Positions 43,201-49,450 of a stretch of 64,000 nt of DNA are shown here, one piece after another. The notes under the pieces were generated by a model that was not told the DNA's origin, ran no database searches, and saw nothing but the letters and a program-made list of their open reading frames with translations. The stretch is taken from positions 44,959,152 through 45,023,151 of the forward strand of contig NC_088865.1 in NCBI RefSeq assembly GCF_032884065.1. Direction: 5' to 3'. The DNA comes from Artemia franciscana. Its lineage: Eukaryota > Arthropoda > Branchiopoda > Anostraca > Artemiidae. The position numbers were made by a program, and so were the translations under genes. Within the stretch, counting starts at the first letter, position 1. Every line of letters begins with the position of its first letter.

Positions 43201-46200
43201 ATTGGGTTTTCTCAAAAATATACTGGCTACAATTTTACAGTGTACGAGATTGTGACTCAGAATGGATGCTGCTTTTTATGGGATCCCAAGAACGGAAATC
43301 AAGGAGAGAAGGAAATTTCAACTTGTCTTTCACACTGGATTAGAGGAGATAGTAGTAAAAGACTGTAAACACTGCACGCCCGTCCTGTGACTGCTGGGGT
43401 GGTCAAAACCACCAAATGCTTGCGATGCTTCTTTCAATTCTTCAGCAGCGTAAAAACATACAGATCATTGAGCTGACTCTCCTTCTTTCGGGCCATCCGC
43501 TAATGATCATAGACATCGTGCATTCTATGGTTGCAAGCAATGTAAGAGGAATCACAGTGTATGTACCAACCCCGTGGATGACTCTAATTCAAACTGTAAG
43601 AAAAAGTTCAGCTCCCTACATTGTTGAAGTACTGACGATTAAAGACTTTATAGACTGGAAGACAGCTCAAGAAACCATCATCCTCTCTACCGTGCAGGAT
43701 TCACATATATTAAAAATTTCCTGGAGTAAACAGAGGTTGGTTAGGTTTACTAGTAACTGATCAATTGCAAATCTTCACACCAGTCTCGGAAATATATAAA
43801 AGACAGAAGAAATAAGTGACTGTAAGAAACAAATAATGAAGACCACTTATACTGCAGAAATCCCTGTTTCAGAAGTGACGAGAGAGGCCTTGTGACCCTC
43901 TGAAAGAAGGTGGTTTCACAGCTATTCCATCATGAATACAGAAGCTTGGAAACTTTAAAGAGTACGAAAAAGACGCTTCTTAAAATTGATGAAGACGAAG
44001 AATATGGCGGATAGTCTGTTGAATAGACTATTGATAAGTGATCTAAAATCGCTACTTTTTATATTGGAGTTTAAATAAAAACAACATAGCTAAATTACAT
44101 TATTCCCGAGTTACGTGTTTTCCGCTTGACACTCTGCCATAGGCTATTGAGATTTTATCAAGCGAAAACCATGTGTCAGTTTTCTGTTGGAACTGCGTTA
44201 GTCGAGTTGTTTTCGTTTTTCCTATGGGATCCACCATAAAAAATGGCCTATCTAATGAAAGGTTTCAGCCGTGCAACTAGTAAAAAGAATCAGCTATTAA
44301 GTTTTTTTCACCTCCTGAAAAATTTCGAAAAAGAGAGATACTTGATTTCTGCTTGACAACGACGATATGCACTTGGAGTGTGGATTTAGCTTGAGTTTTC
44401 CTTCCTAGTTTTATCTTTAGTCGACTCCTAGAGATTTGTTACAAATTAATAAAAGAAAAATTAAGGTTATCTAGAAAAATTACCATCGATAAGTACGTAA
44501 TAGCAGCGCCAAGTTCGACCTTCACATGGTTACGAAGTGCAGAAATGCAGTCTTCATTGTGGCCGTGCTCTCTGGAGCAAGAGAGCCCCTTGCGATTATC
44601 TGTAAAAAAATAAAAAAAGTATCATTGTAAACCATTGTCATATTTTGTATCGTATGGTAGGCAGTTATTTCGGTGTCGTTGGCTTGAAAATAACTGGACA
44701 CTGAAGATTAAGACTATACCCTTGTATATTACCGAGGCTTCCCAAAACGGGTTTTGCCCTTTTTTCCCTGACACTTTCCTTTGAAAGCATCTCAAACTGA
44801 TGAAGCTGATGAAAAATATGTTTAAATATGCCTTTTTAATGTTTAGACCCTGAATTTGAAATATAAAACTGAAGGGGGAGGGGTGGCAATTTCAAAATCA
44901 AGGAAATAATGTGTGCAGTGGAGGAATCTGGGTTTTTAAGGGCTTATACTCTGTCTGGTTCTGTATATGAGAATCTATTTCTTATGTAGAAACTAAATTG
45001 CAGGAGATTCTACCAGCCATAGATTGCAGCCTCTGAAATTGCATCATAGAAAAAAATACACCCACTAAAATTGGCACAGAATCATGGGTTTAGAGAGGGA
45101 GGAGGTTACCCCCCGCCCTAGAACCGCAAATTTACTCTAGATGTTAACGAGAAGTTTTTGTATGTTGGAATTTTTCGGTTGGATGTTCTCTAGTAGATAG
45201 TTTAAATAGCGGGGAATACACAGTAATTTACAAATATCGTTTCTGGCATTGATATTCACGTTTCGATATTTAGTATTGATTTTTGCCCGATGTATAGATA
45301 GATCAATTCGATATTTAATATCGCCCAACTTTAAACTTTTAAATTGGATTCTTAGAACACGAAGCTGTTATCTAGGCGTAATGTGATTTGTGGAAAATCA
45401 CTTTTATGGTGTTTATGTTTTCTGAAAACTTTACTAGGAGAATGGGCTTATTATATTACAATATTGCAAGAAGATAATAAGAGTATAGTAATCCAAGAAG
45501 ATTAATGGTGAAGCTAATTGACGGTTTATGATTTTTGGTGATTATTGATGAATAAAGATTTCAAAAGGTAAGTTAGAACTTGCTGGCAATGTGAGATTTT
45601 GTGAACTGCCGATATAACTTCAGCTCCCCCACCTTCTATCACAGAATTGGCTCCCCCCTAGACAAGATGCTGCCTACACTAATGCCTAGAATAAGGGCAT
45701 TTACATGCTGTTGAGAGTGTTAAATAGTTTTACCTAAAGGGTTTTGAGCTATTGCCCTTCCGTCACCTCCATTTTTCTGAAGTGTGCTTTTATTGAAATA
45801 AACCATAGCAAATTTGGAAATCAATCACAATTTCTATTATCAAAAAATTAAATGAAACGAGTGTAATATTTTTCTAAAATAAAATAAATATAGTAGTTAT
45901 TTGAATGTCAAATAAAACGTAAAATTTTGAAATATTGAAAATGCGTTTTTAAGCAATATCAACATTCTTTTTTTGAGCCTAGCCTTTCATGAAAATGTGA
46001 CTGACTAAATGTATAATTTTTTTTCAGTCTTTTTATCTTTACCGCTTATGAATTGAAGTATAGGCGTACAAATTCACAATTACAATAAGCTAGACTGATA
46101 AAGTATCGCAATAAATACCCAAAGTTGAAAAATGGCAACCACAATTCAATTCATGGTCTTACCGTCAAAACTGAAAGGTGCTGGAACCCTTTCCCCCGAT

Positions 46201-46661
46201 ATTTTAAAACATAGGTTCGGAATTTGAGCAGAGGGTGCTCATCCGCAAAAACATAGAGGGGAATACAAAGTTTCAAAATATAGATCGGATGGAGGGGGAT
46301 TTCGTGTTTGGAACACTTAAAATATCAAAATGGGTATCTTCGGTAAATTTTTGTTGATTGGCCACTACATGGATACGTAGTAATAAAATAAAAATGTTAC
46401 CATTAGATTCCTAATTTTATGCTCTTTTCAAATGTCACAGTCTCTTTTCTTACAATCCCCCCCCCCCGATGGTCTCAGATATATATCCTAATAGTATATT
46501 TCTTAGTTAACTGATTCTTGAGATACGTCTTAGATTTATGGATAAAAACAATTTCAAGAAGTGGACAAGAATACAACGAAACGTCATAGTCTGAGTAATG
46601 AAAACTTGCAGCTTAGTATAAAGTAAGAATTTCGTTGTTACACAGTTTTGTTTTAATTTTT

Positions 46662-46750
<89 letters not shown>

Positions 46751-47912
46751 CGAAGCGGTGGAGGCGCTTCGCGCCTTTTCGAAAATTCTCTTCTCTTAGA
46801 ACATTCCCTGTGTCCCGGTCGTAGACGTCATATACTAAGCATCGTCATAACAAACATGACGACAACTAACTTCATGACGACATACAGCTCAATCCTTATA
46901 ATGACGTCAGTTGACAGACAGACACACAAACAAACAACTTATTTATATAAGTTGCAAGGGCTGTATCTGGGGCCATCGAGGAGAATGGGATGGATTTTAT
47001 AGTGTAAGAGAGTGTAGCGTAAGAAATGCTAAACAGGTACATTAGGAAAATATAAACGTCATCTAGTGGTGAAGTAGTCGTTGGCACCTTGTGCAGTAAT
47101 TGTGAAAGAACACAATGTGTGAAAAATGATGCCACAAACATATGGAAATTGGACTTAGCTGAGATTAACTGTCCCAACACGTATCCCCATGCCGAGAAGC
47201 ATCTTTTTCGTAGAGTTTAGTGTTTCAAATACTGTTTTAAAAATTTTATTTCTTTTGGCTGAAAAATGGAAGCCAACAAAGCGCTCAGGAAATGTAAAAA
47301 AGCAAGACATATTACCAGTTCAGCGGAAAAAATTCACGAGGTTCGATGTTATTTGGGCTGTCTTTTTTTTTCTGCGTAACACTTTAAAATAACGGTAACG
47401 ATAAGTGGTAACGTCGGTTGGTTTGTAAAGGCAGGGTCGTCATTTAGGGTACGGTAGAAATAATGTTAGAATCCGAAATTCAATATATCAACTATATATA
47501 TAATGAGAAAAGAGGTTTTTTGCACATTTTGGATTAAACAGAAACTTCCATACGTCCAAAAAACAAGAGAAAATGAAATAAACCATAGGATAGAACTTAC
47601 TTTTTGAAATGAGTGGGTTAAGAATCTACGTTTTACAAGAGATGTCGCTAAAATCTTTTGAATTACAGCGACTCAACTACCTATTAAACATATTGCTGTA
47701 AGTTTATCTTAACGGGGAATAACGGCATTAAGGTCCTCCATTTCTGGGTAATAGGGTGAATTATGTGATTATCGCACATAATGCTACAGTAGAACAATCT
47801 TCAGTATTCTTGTTGCTCTTAGTATTGAAGAAATAGCCGTCTATAGTTTTGGAACATTTTGGCTTAGCACAATTGCTTTTAAACGTTAATTTCATTATAG
47901 TCTTGGTGTCAG

Positions 47913-47968
<56 letters not shown>

Positions 47969-48819
47969 GTGGTGTTACTTTCATTTCTACTTTGCAAGAA
48001 TCTTTTTCTGTGAGTTACCCCATTCAGGTTTGATCCTTGCATCTAATCGACTTACACCAGTTTTACACGAGTTTTTCCGTGACTTAAACCATTCAGGTTT
48101 GAGCCTTGCATCTAGTGGACTTTCAGTTCACAAAGAGTGGAAGATGGAGTCTCTTCTGATCCTTCCCTATCTACAACGGGGAGAGCAGTAAATGTGAGAA
48201 AGGCGTGGTCTCTTCTAATCTCCTTACATATGAAGTAAAACATGGTGAAAATTCTTTCTGTAATTTGCATAACTACCGAAAATTGCCTTCAAAGGTTGCA
48301 TCAGCGGTTCTCGCTGTCGCGGTCGCCCTCCGAAGCGCTGGAAAAAGAACTTCTCCGACTACAAGCTTCCTGGTCTTTTTAGAATGGCACAAAGCAGAGA
48401 GCAGTATAGGCAACATTTACATCCGCTCGTGAGGAAAGAGGCCCCGAGACGACCATCAAGGCCGGATGGGACTTTAAGTCAAGTAAGTCAGTTTTTATAA
48501 GTTTGCTAAGATAAGAACCCTAATGACCCTATTATAAAAATCAAGAGGCAGCTTTCGGTAAATATTAAAATTTTACGCTCATGCTCGTCACATATTAGAA
48601 GTCATCACATGTTGGATTGTCACGAGTAAGTTTTGATAAATATCGAAACTTGTGCTCATAGTCGTCAGACATTAAAAGTCGTCACACGTTAAATCGTCTC
48701 ACGTAAGTTTGGGTAAATATTAAAAACTTACGCTCATAGTCGTCACACGTTTCTCTGCCAGTAAGCTCTCTGGCTGAAGCGACTACCAGAATGACTGCCA
48801 ATACGATGATGATTTTCAT
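27990..48819 (-). CDS. Fer1HCH: Secreted ferritin, H-type subunit (complete, five coding exons)
   Basis: Exons in transcription order: 48819-48732, 44599-44484, 39468-39316, 31480-31301, 28169-27990. All junctions have AG/GT and matching phases, giving 238 codons. Residues 1-16 (MKIIIVLAVILVVASA) are a signal peptide, so the subunit enters the secretory pathway. The ferroxidase ligands of H ferritin are all present: Glu58, Tyr65, Glu92, Glu93, His96, Glu149 and Gln192 (human E27, Y34, E61, E62, H65, E107, Q141). Cysteines 24, 37 and 47 precede helix A, as in insect secreted ferritins. The C-terminal FLKEQVQGQRKIAG matches the heavy-chain-homologue type. The role is Fe(II) oxidation and iron storage or export in a hetero-24-mer with a light-chain homologue. 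An IRE lies upstream of the ATG. Introns are 4.1, 5.0, 7.8 and 3.1 kb and loaded with transposons. Confidence 0.95.
28290..28605 (+). repeat. Direct repeat, two copies about 205 bp apart
   Basis: GCTAAACAGTAGTTAGTG at about 28314 and 28522, each followed by CTGCTTGAT(C/A)TGCATTGTG and AGTCTATCGG. The copies are about 110 bases long. Confidence 0.85.
29225..30115 (+). pseudogene. LINE reverse transcriptase relic
   Basis: Reads VFVDLLTALTSVRRGAMWKV near 29240-29300, then GVKQGCLLFS at about 29402. Next comes the catalytic block as NFADD at 29520 (usual YADD with Tyr replaced) and KVSKFKYLGSTLSRKG near 29710. After a frame change it continues as KLTYGSKSWSLSRALEIRLL and NNYLRRIL (29850-29970), and a final VTRMRQVRIPYDV. 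Several frameshifts and stops; inactive. A different LINE lineage from 1-1453 and 32312-36560. Confidence 0.8.
30540..31135 (+). repeat. Diverged tandem repeat, ~245-bp period
   Basis: TTTCCTC(C/T)TTAAAACTA followed by GCCTTATCACC occurs at about 30692 and 30940. 'GGCCACCTTCCTGC' and the end blocks 'GTGGTC(T/C)(G/A)AGGGGAAA' repeat as well. A partial earlier unit starts near 30540. Non-coding. Confidence 0.75.
31191..31242 (+). repeat. Poly(T) run, 52 bases
   Basis: Uninterrupted T; on the ferritin transcript strand it is poly(A), 59 nt after the exon 4 donor. Probably the tail of an old retroposed sequence or slippage. Confidence 0.95.
31301..31480 (-). CDS. Fer1HCH: Ferritin exon 4 (helix C region)
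   Basis: Sixty codons, phase 0 on both sides. Reads YPATGDFDLVSSTNDATSMK, TALHQALRMEKDVTNALKVV, VAKCEVDSEDVDGIIKSDYQ. LRMEKDV carries Glu149 (human E107). Donor GTAAGT on the minus strand at 31300-31295. Confidence 0.95.
31625..31775 (-). mobile_element. Degenerate tRNA-headed SINE (second family)
   Basis: On the minus strand GTGGTGGTATAGTTGTATTG resembles an A box and GAGTTCGATTTTAG a B box, spaced as in a tRNA. A short unrelated body follows. The head differs from the SINE at 9395 and 40466. It is too degenerate to be a working tRNA. Confidence 0.45.
32314..32334 (-). repeat. (ATT)n 3' tail of LINE
   Basis: Seven ATT units on the minus strand after the 3' UTR. Simple-repeat tails of this kind occur in several LINE clades, including I/jockey relatives. 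Confidence 0.8.
32459..35128 (-). CDS. LINE ORF2: endonuclease-reverse transcriptase (889 aa)
   Basis: The N-terminal apurinic-like endonuclease has IICRNIYGHN (residues 5-14), VVCLQEHLL, GRPSGGTAII, VLVCGDFQCDL, TNIDHVLCN and SDHLGLC, covering the Asn, Glu, Asp and His catalytic sites. The reverse transcriptase in the middle has LRKGKAPGHDGI, QFGFRRHLGCAFAH, AVDVSAAFDSV, HRGLRQGSVLSPVLFN and the active site LLCYADDILLVS. No RNase H domain is seen. The ATG overlaps the ORF1 stop as ATGA at 35128-35125, which suggests translation by termination-reinitiation. The protein nicks target DNA and primes reverse transcription on it. Confidence 0.95.
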   Translation of the reverse strand: MTSLSIICRNIYGHNSVKLDYVKELCRQFNVVCLQEHLLTSENFGLFEQLNQKTVFMHEAKRSSVRGRPSGGTAIITDSSLECQKLESCEFFLAVDFPGPGGFVLITVYLPTNLNTLSSEKRFSEACGRLSRLLIRLGNRRVLVCGDFQCDLTNPSNKLSEIFFSVIPAGYDLCEKTDAYTYIHNSGSTTNIDHVLCNFSLGAPVTVDSEHTVSDHLGLCFKANFFPCRPNKPQIYATKTEWNKINADQYKQTCDEILGKIKVPFQLLMHGSSDLVALDIYCTEIIHAMKTAEQASVPTRRFKPGISKPGWSRSPKVRQAKARAKFWLRLWRDCERPRSGVVFEQFRNTKKTYNKSVSDLKAAEAELASQEAANNPVSMWKSFRQSKPVTNPASNIPEEQWVKHYSEVFGIKHAQLTTESDSELSRAFASLLSQRNYFTVSIGEVLQVIKQLRKGKAPGHDGIVTEHLRCSSPLLIEHLTLLYQMCLDSGAVPKSFALGIVSNVLKKGKNRNLCSSYRPITVSSTLSKVLERLLLPELLRKCKIDNRQFGFRRHLGCAFAHRLLTRIVSKAQNQSRTLLICAVDVSAAFDSVIHSKLILNLLHQGVNPHVAAVLWHWYSSSLIRVKLSSEFLSKPIKLHRGLRQGSVLSPVLFNSLTSSVTKKINGGFNTECMDVSLLCYADDILLVSTSLCNLQANIDLLSRGYTNIGLVINPAKTEFLVFEPPRAPSEVARREATRVTVAGQVVLPSRKLKFLGITYGSDLRSSRALFVDQVLSGFRSGYAKLAALKFKFNKHILARLYRAVALPFAHYISPVWHWLSNSDMLRIRSGFCKYLKFLLGLPLYLRNTGLLEKYHIPDPVEFMPNFEKQALVKHRALLFDFPATFLLDS
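35125..36267 (-). CDS. LINE ORF1: gag-like protein with zinc knuckles (380 aa)
   Basis: The C-terminal region has three Cys/His knuckles: CFNCQSFEHLSSAC (CX2CX4HX4C), CSKCAGAHVASRTSPC, and CALCPEGHNTHPSYSMRC, typical of ORF1 proteins of jockey/I/R1-type LINEs that bind the element RNA. An RRM-like segment with VRDVKVSYRKPKFLAVARFV and GTVKLVFKDSFARDQTIKRG precedes them. The start Met at 36267 is the first in frame, and the ORF is intact. Confidence 0.93.
   Translation of the reverse strand: MKFVGMTQETIYEYIYAPVLNFAQTSLRYADISRDAVVATGSKFYGKDILYAAHCKLNDILRQLGDEYVMKDRRAGLQSDVFMGDLYDAIKNAENSANFTYRFTIWKIGEVPRIPQDVLTSLSIRVNECTEKIEGLIDQCKIYLPSGPTVWPPLPKPERLENPVVIANVPAESLESCAKQKEFIEKNGGKGHIRRITQRKGGLVAFLDTADSAQILADMLKEKVRDVKVSYRKPKFLAVARFVPPATTEEEIIAANSEVTEVHRFGTSGTVKLVFKDSFARDQTIKRGIVVDYTHFRVEAYKELPKRCFNCQSFEHLSSACSNAPKCSKCAGAHVASRTSPCTSTTVKCALCPEGHNTHPSYSMRCPLVRNAMKKPTTTK
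38930..40160 (+). repeat. Direct duplication flanking ferritin exon 3 (copies 38930-39270 and 39885-40160)
   Basis: Shared blocks in order: AATTGACTT(G)GG/TGGTCTA, TATTCGTTTC(A/T)TATTAGC, AAAAGCCAA(T/C)GAAGACCG, TTCTGCTGT, and 'CTCC(G/C)ACTTGGCTCA'. About 75-80 percent alike by eye, offset about 950 bases. Exon 3 lies between the copies and is single. Confidence 0.75.
39316..39468 (-). CDS. Fer1HCH: Ferritin exon 3 (helix A end to helix B)
   Basis: Fifty-one codons in phase 0: GAFFDQDKINRPGLAKFFKD, SASEERQHAHELLAYLRMRG, DISDDYLPDTL. SEERQHA supplies Glu92, Glu93 and His96 of the ferroxidase centre. Acceptor CAATTTTAG ends at 39469, donor GTAATA starts at 39315 on the minus strand. Confidence 0.96.
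40466..40790 (+). mobile_element. tRNA-derived SINE, copy 2 (well preserved)
   Basis: A box TGGCCGAGTGG at 40479-40489 and B box GGTTCGAATCC at 40532-40542 resemble a class-II (Ser/Leu) tRNA head. The body has GGTCAGTGGCGTGACTCTGT, GACCCAGCTCTAAATGGGTA and GGGAAGGTAAACAGGAAGGG, and the tail is (CCTTTTA)n at about 40758-40790. It is the plus-strand counterpart of 9395-9683. Confidence 0.92.
41788..44142 (+). mobile_element. Decayed DNA transposon with inverted ends and an uncharacterised transposase-like gene
   Basis: The left end GTCAAGCGGAAACCACGTAT at 41799 and the mirror at the right end (ACGTGTTTTCCGCTTGAC, ending 44130) match over about 24 bases with two or three differences. Weaker similarity continues outward (CCATAGAG against CTATGGCAGAG). 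Between them lies the gene relic at 42550-43760 in plus orientation. Further partial copies of the end motif (AAACAACATATCTCGG at about 41767, TCAAGCGAAAACCATGTGTC at 44159) sit just outside, so the true ends may be longer or nested. No target duplication was certain. Confidence 0.6.
42550..43760 (+). pseudogene. Transposase-like protein relic (C-GGQN family, function unknown)
   Basis: The open frame to 43136 carries HRDVYKYARNCIKDLPAMDP, LKISKISRTYSGCTPN and FNEFDFSFPKQRKDKHLLCN. After stops and shifts, 43230-43350 reads NFTVYEIVTQNGCCFLWDPK and EISTCLSHWIRG. Then 43395-43700 reads CDCWGGQNHQMLAMLLSILQ, IELTLLLSGHPLMIIDIVHS, VYVPTPWMTLIQTVRK and VEVLTIKDFIDWK. The order (knuckle-like cysteines, then D/C-xx-GGQN, then SGH...D..HS) matches a protein family abundant in aphids, cnidarians and other invertebrates, annotated only as a DUF (I think DUF7869) and resembling a DDE-type nuclease. 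At least two frameshifts or stops; dead. Confidence 0.75.
44484..44599 (-). CDS. Fer1HCH: Ferritin exon 2 (N-terminal Cys region and helix A)
   Basis: Acceptor TTTTTTTACAG on the minus strand ends at 44600; the first two bases (AT) join the C from exon 1 to give His30. Reads NRKGLSCSREHGHNEDCISA, LRNHVKVELGAAITYLSM. VELGAAITY holds Glu58 and Tyr65. Donor GTAATT. Confidence 0.95.
46664..46745. repeat. (TA)n microsatellite
   Basis: About 82 bases of TA, immediately beside the GC hairpin end of the short Helitron-like unit. Confidence 0.97.
46747..46945 (-). mobile_element. Short non-autonomous Helitron-like unit
   Basis: On the minus strand it starts AATAAGTTGTTTGTTTGTGT, with TGTCTGTCTGTCAACTGACG. 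It continues with GACGTCA motifs, ATGAAGTTAGTTGTCGTCAT, CGACCGGGACACAGGGAA, and ends in a 10-bp stem GCGCGAAGCG/CGCTTCGCGC (46748-46774) next to (TA)n. It is a deletion relative of 13655-14888, with the ORF and most minisatellite units missing. Confidence 0.65.
47913..47967 (+). repeat. Poly(A) run, 55 bases
   Basis: Uninterrupted A. No retroposed gene was recognised upstream; it could be slippage or an old tail. Confidence 0.95.
47998..48125 (+). repeat. Small tandem duplication (~65 bp)
   Basis: CATTCAGGTTTGA(T/G)CCTTGCATCTA occurs at about 48022 and 48089, each preceded by TTTTTC(T/C)GTGA. Confidence 0.85.
48311..48480 (+). pseudogene. LINE C-terminal fragment
   Basis: Reads CRGRPPKRWKKNFSDYKLPG, LFRMAQSREQYRQHLHPLVR and KEAPRRPSRPDG. 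GRPxxRWxxxF followed by MAQDRxxWR is the common end of LINE reverse transcriptases. GC-rich against its surroundings. Nothing of the RT core was found upstream, so it is a 5'-truncated copy. Confidence 0.65.
48560..48755 (-). repeat. Three 78-bp tandem units derived from ferritin exon 1-donor junction
   Basis: GCTCATAGTCGTCACACGT (plus strand) at 48732 is the end of exon 1. Related GCTCAT blocks start at 48654 and 48577, spaced 78 and 77. Each is preceded by an AAATAT(T/C)(A/G)AAA(C/A)TT(A/G) intron-start copy. On the minus strand the units read GACTATGAGC|GTAAGT (real), GACTATGAGC|ACAAGT and GAGCATGAGC|GTAAAA. Confidence 0.88.
48732..48819 (-). CDS. Fer1HCH: Ferritin exon 1 (start codon, signal peptide)
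   Basis: ATG at 48819-48817, with A at -3 and no earlier ATG in the inferred 5' UTR. Codes MKIIIVLAVILVVASARELT, GRETCDDYE plus one base. Signal peptide cleavage is likely after ASA (residue 16). Donor GTAAGT at 48731-48726. Confidence 0.93.
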
Positions 48820-48886
48820 TTTTCTGTATATATTTACTCACTAAATCTCAAATTCAATTTATTTGTTGCTACTAGAACTGAGCAGG

Positions 48887-48911
48887 AGGTCCAATTCACT
48901 GATTGGGACAC
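48887..48911 (-). promoter_or_regulatory. Iron-responsive element in ferritin 5' UTR
   Basis: The minus strand reads C-CCAAT-CAGTGA-ATTGG: a 5-bp perfect upper stem (48906-48902 with 48895-48891), hexaloop CAGUGA (48901-48896) and an unpaired C at 48907 just below the stem. This is the canonical IRE layout bound by IRP1 to block ferritin translation when iron is low. The lower stem begins with two pairs (GU/AC) and is weak. The 3' edge lies 71 nt before the ATG. Confidence 0.88.
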
Positions 48912-48937
48912 GTCTTGCTTAGCTCTCAAAATAACTA

Positions 48938-48975
48938 TATCTGAAAGAAGTCTTTTGGACGGGAGGCCTTTATCT
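48938..48975 (-). promoter_or_regulatory. Candidate ferritin core promoter (TATA-like box and initiator)
   Basis: On the minus strand GATAAAGG (48974-48967) is followed about 30 bases later by TCAGAT (48944-48939), close to the arthropod initiator TCAKTY. Taking A at 48942 as +1 puts the IRE bulge at about +36, within the cap-proximal range that IRE repression needs. Inferred from spacing only. Confidence 0.5.
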
Positions 48976-49105
48976 TCTCTGATAAAGATAACAAATGAAT
49001 AGATTTATTGTTGGTGAGTGTTTGCTTTTGGAAGTATGCATATACTGAAAGAAAATGGCTTCAGTTTTATGAACTTCAAACATCAGACGTGAGATTTGTA
49101 ACATA

Positions 49106-49450
49106 ACGTTGCAGAGGTGACATTACTTTCATCTTCGATTGGGGGACACCATTTAAAATAGAGATTTCAAACCGTACTAGTACCAACGGAGATTATTGCA
49201 ATTTTGAAATTTCTTAAAATATTATTTAAATCGAACATCTTATATAAATCTAATGAACAAGGGGGCCGACATAAACTTGCAGACGTGACATTACTTTCAT
49301 CTTCGAATGGGGGACACCATTTAGAATAGGGATTTCAAACCTTATTAGTATCGACAGTGATAACTGTAATTTTGAAATCCCTTAAGTAATTTTGAAATTA
49401 AAAACCTTATATCAATCTAATGAACCAGGGAACCAACATAAACTTATCAA
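49106..49450 (+). repeat. Tandem duplication, 168-bp period, upstream of ferritin promoter
   Basis: TGACATTACTTTCATCTTCG at 49118 and 49286, each followed by GGGGGACACCATTTA and, further on, ATCTAATGAAC(A/C)AGG. Two copies, about 85 percent alike by eye. Confidence 0.9.

Larger units (their letters stand above)
39469..44483 (-). other. Ferritin intron 2 (5.0 kb)
   Basis: Contains the right copy of the exon-flanking duplication, a perfect small hairpin (ATTTTTGGTTCTT, 40351-40380), SINE copy 2 and the decayed DNA transposon. Confidence 0.7.
44600..48731 (-). other. Ferritin intron 1 (4.1 kb)
   Basis: Contains the short Helitron-like unit, a (TA)n tract, a poly(A) run, a small tandem repeat, a LINE C-terminal fragment and the donor-junction tandem repeat. 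At 44640-46600 I see only AT-rich sequence with G-rich patches. Confidence 0.6.

Noticed and set aside
48819-48850. GTGAGTAAATATATACAG just upstream of the ferritin ATG as an intron
   Set aside because: Donor-like and acceptor-like words are only 18 bases apart, too short for a spliceosomal intron; treated as continuous 5' UTR.
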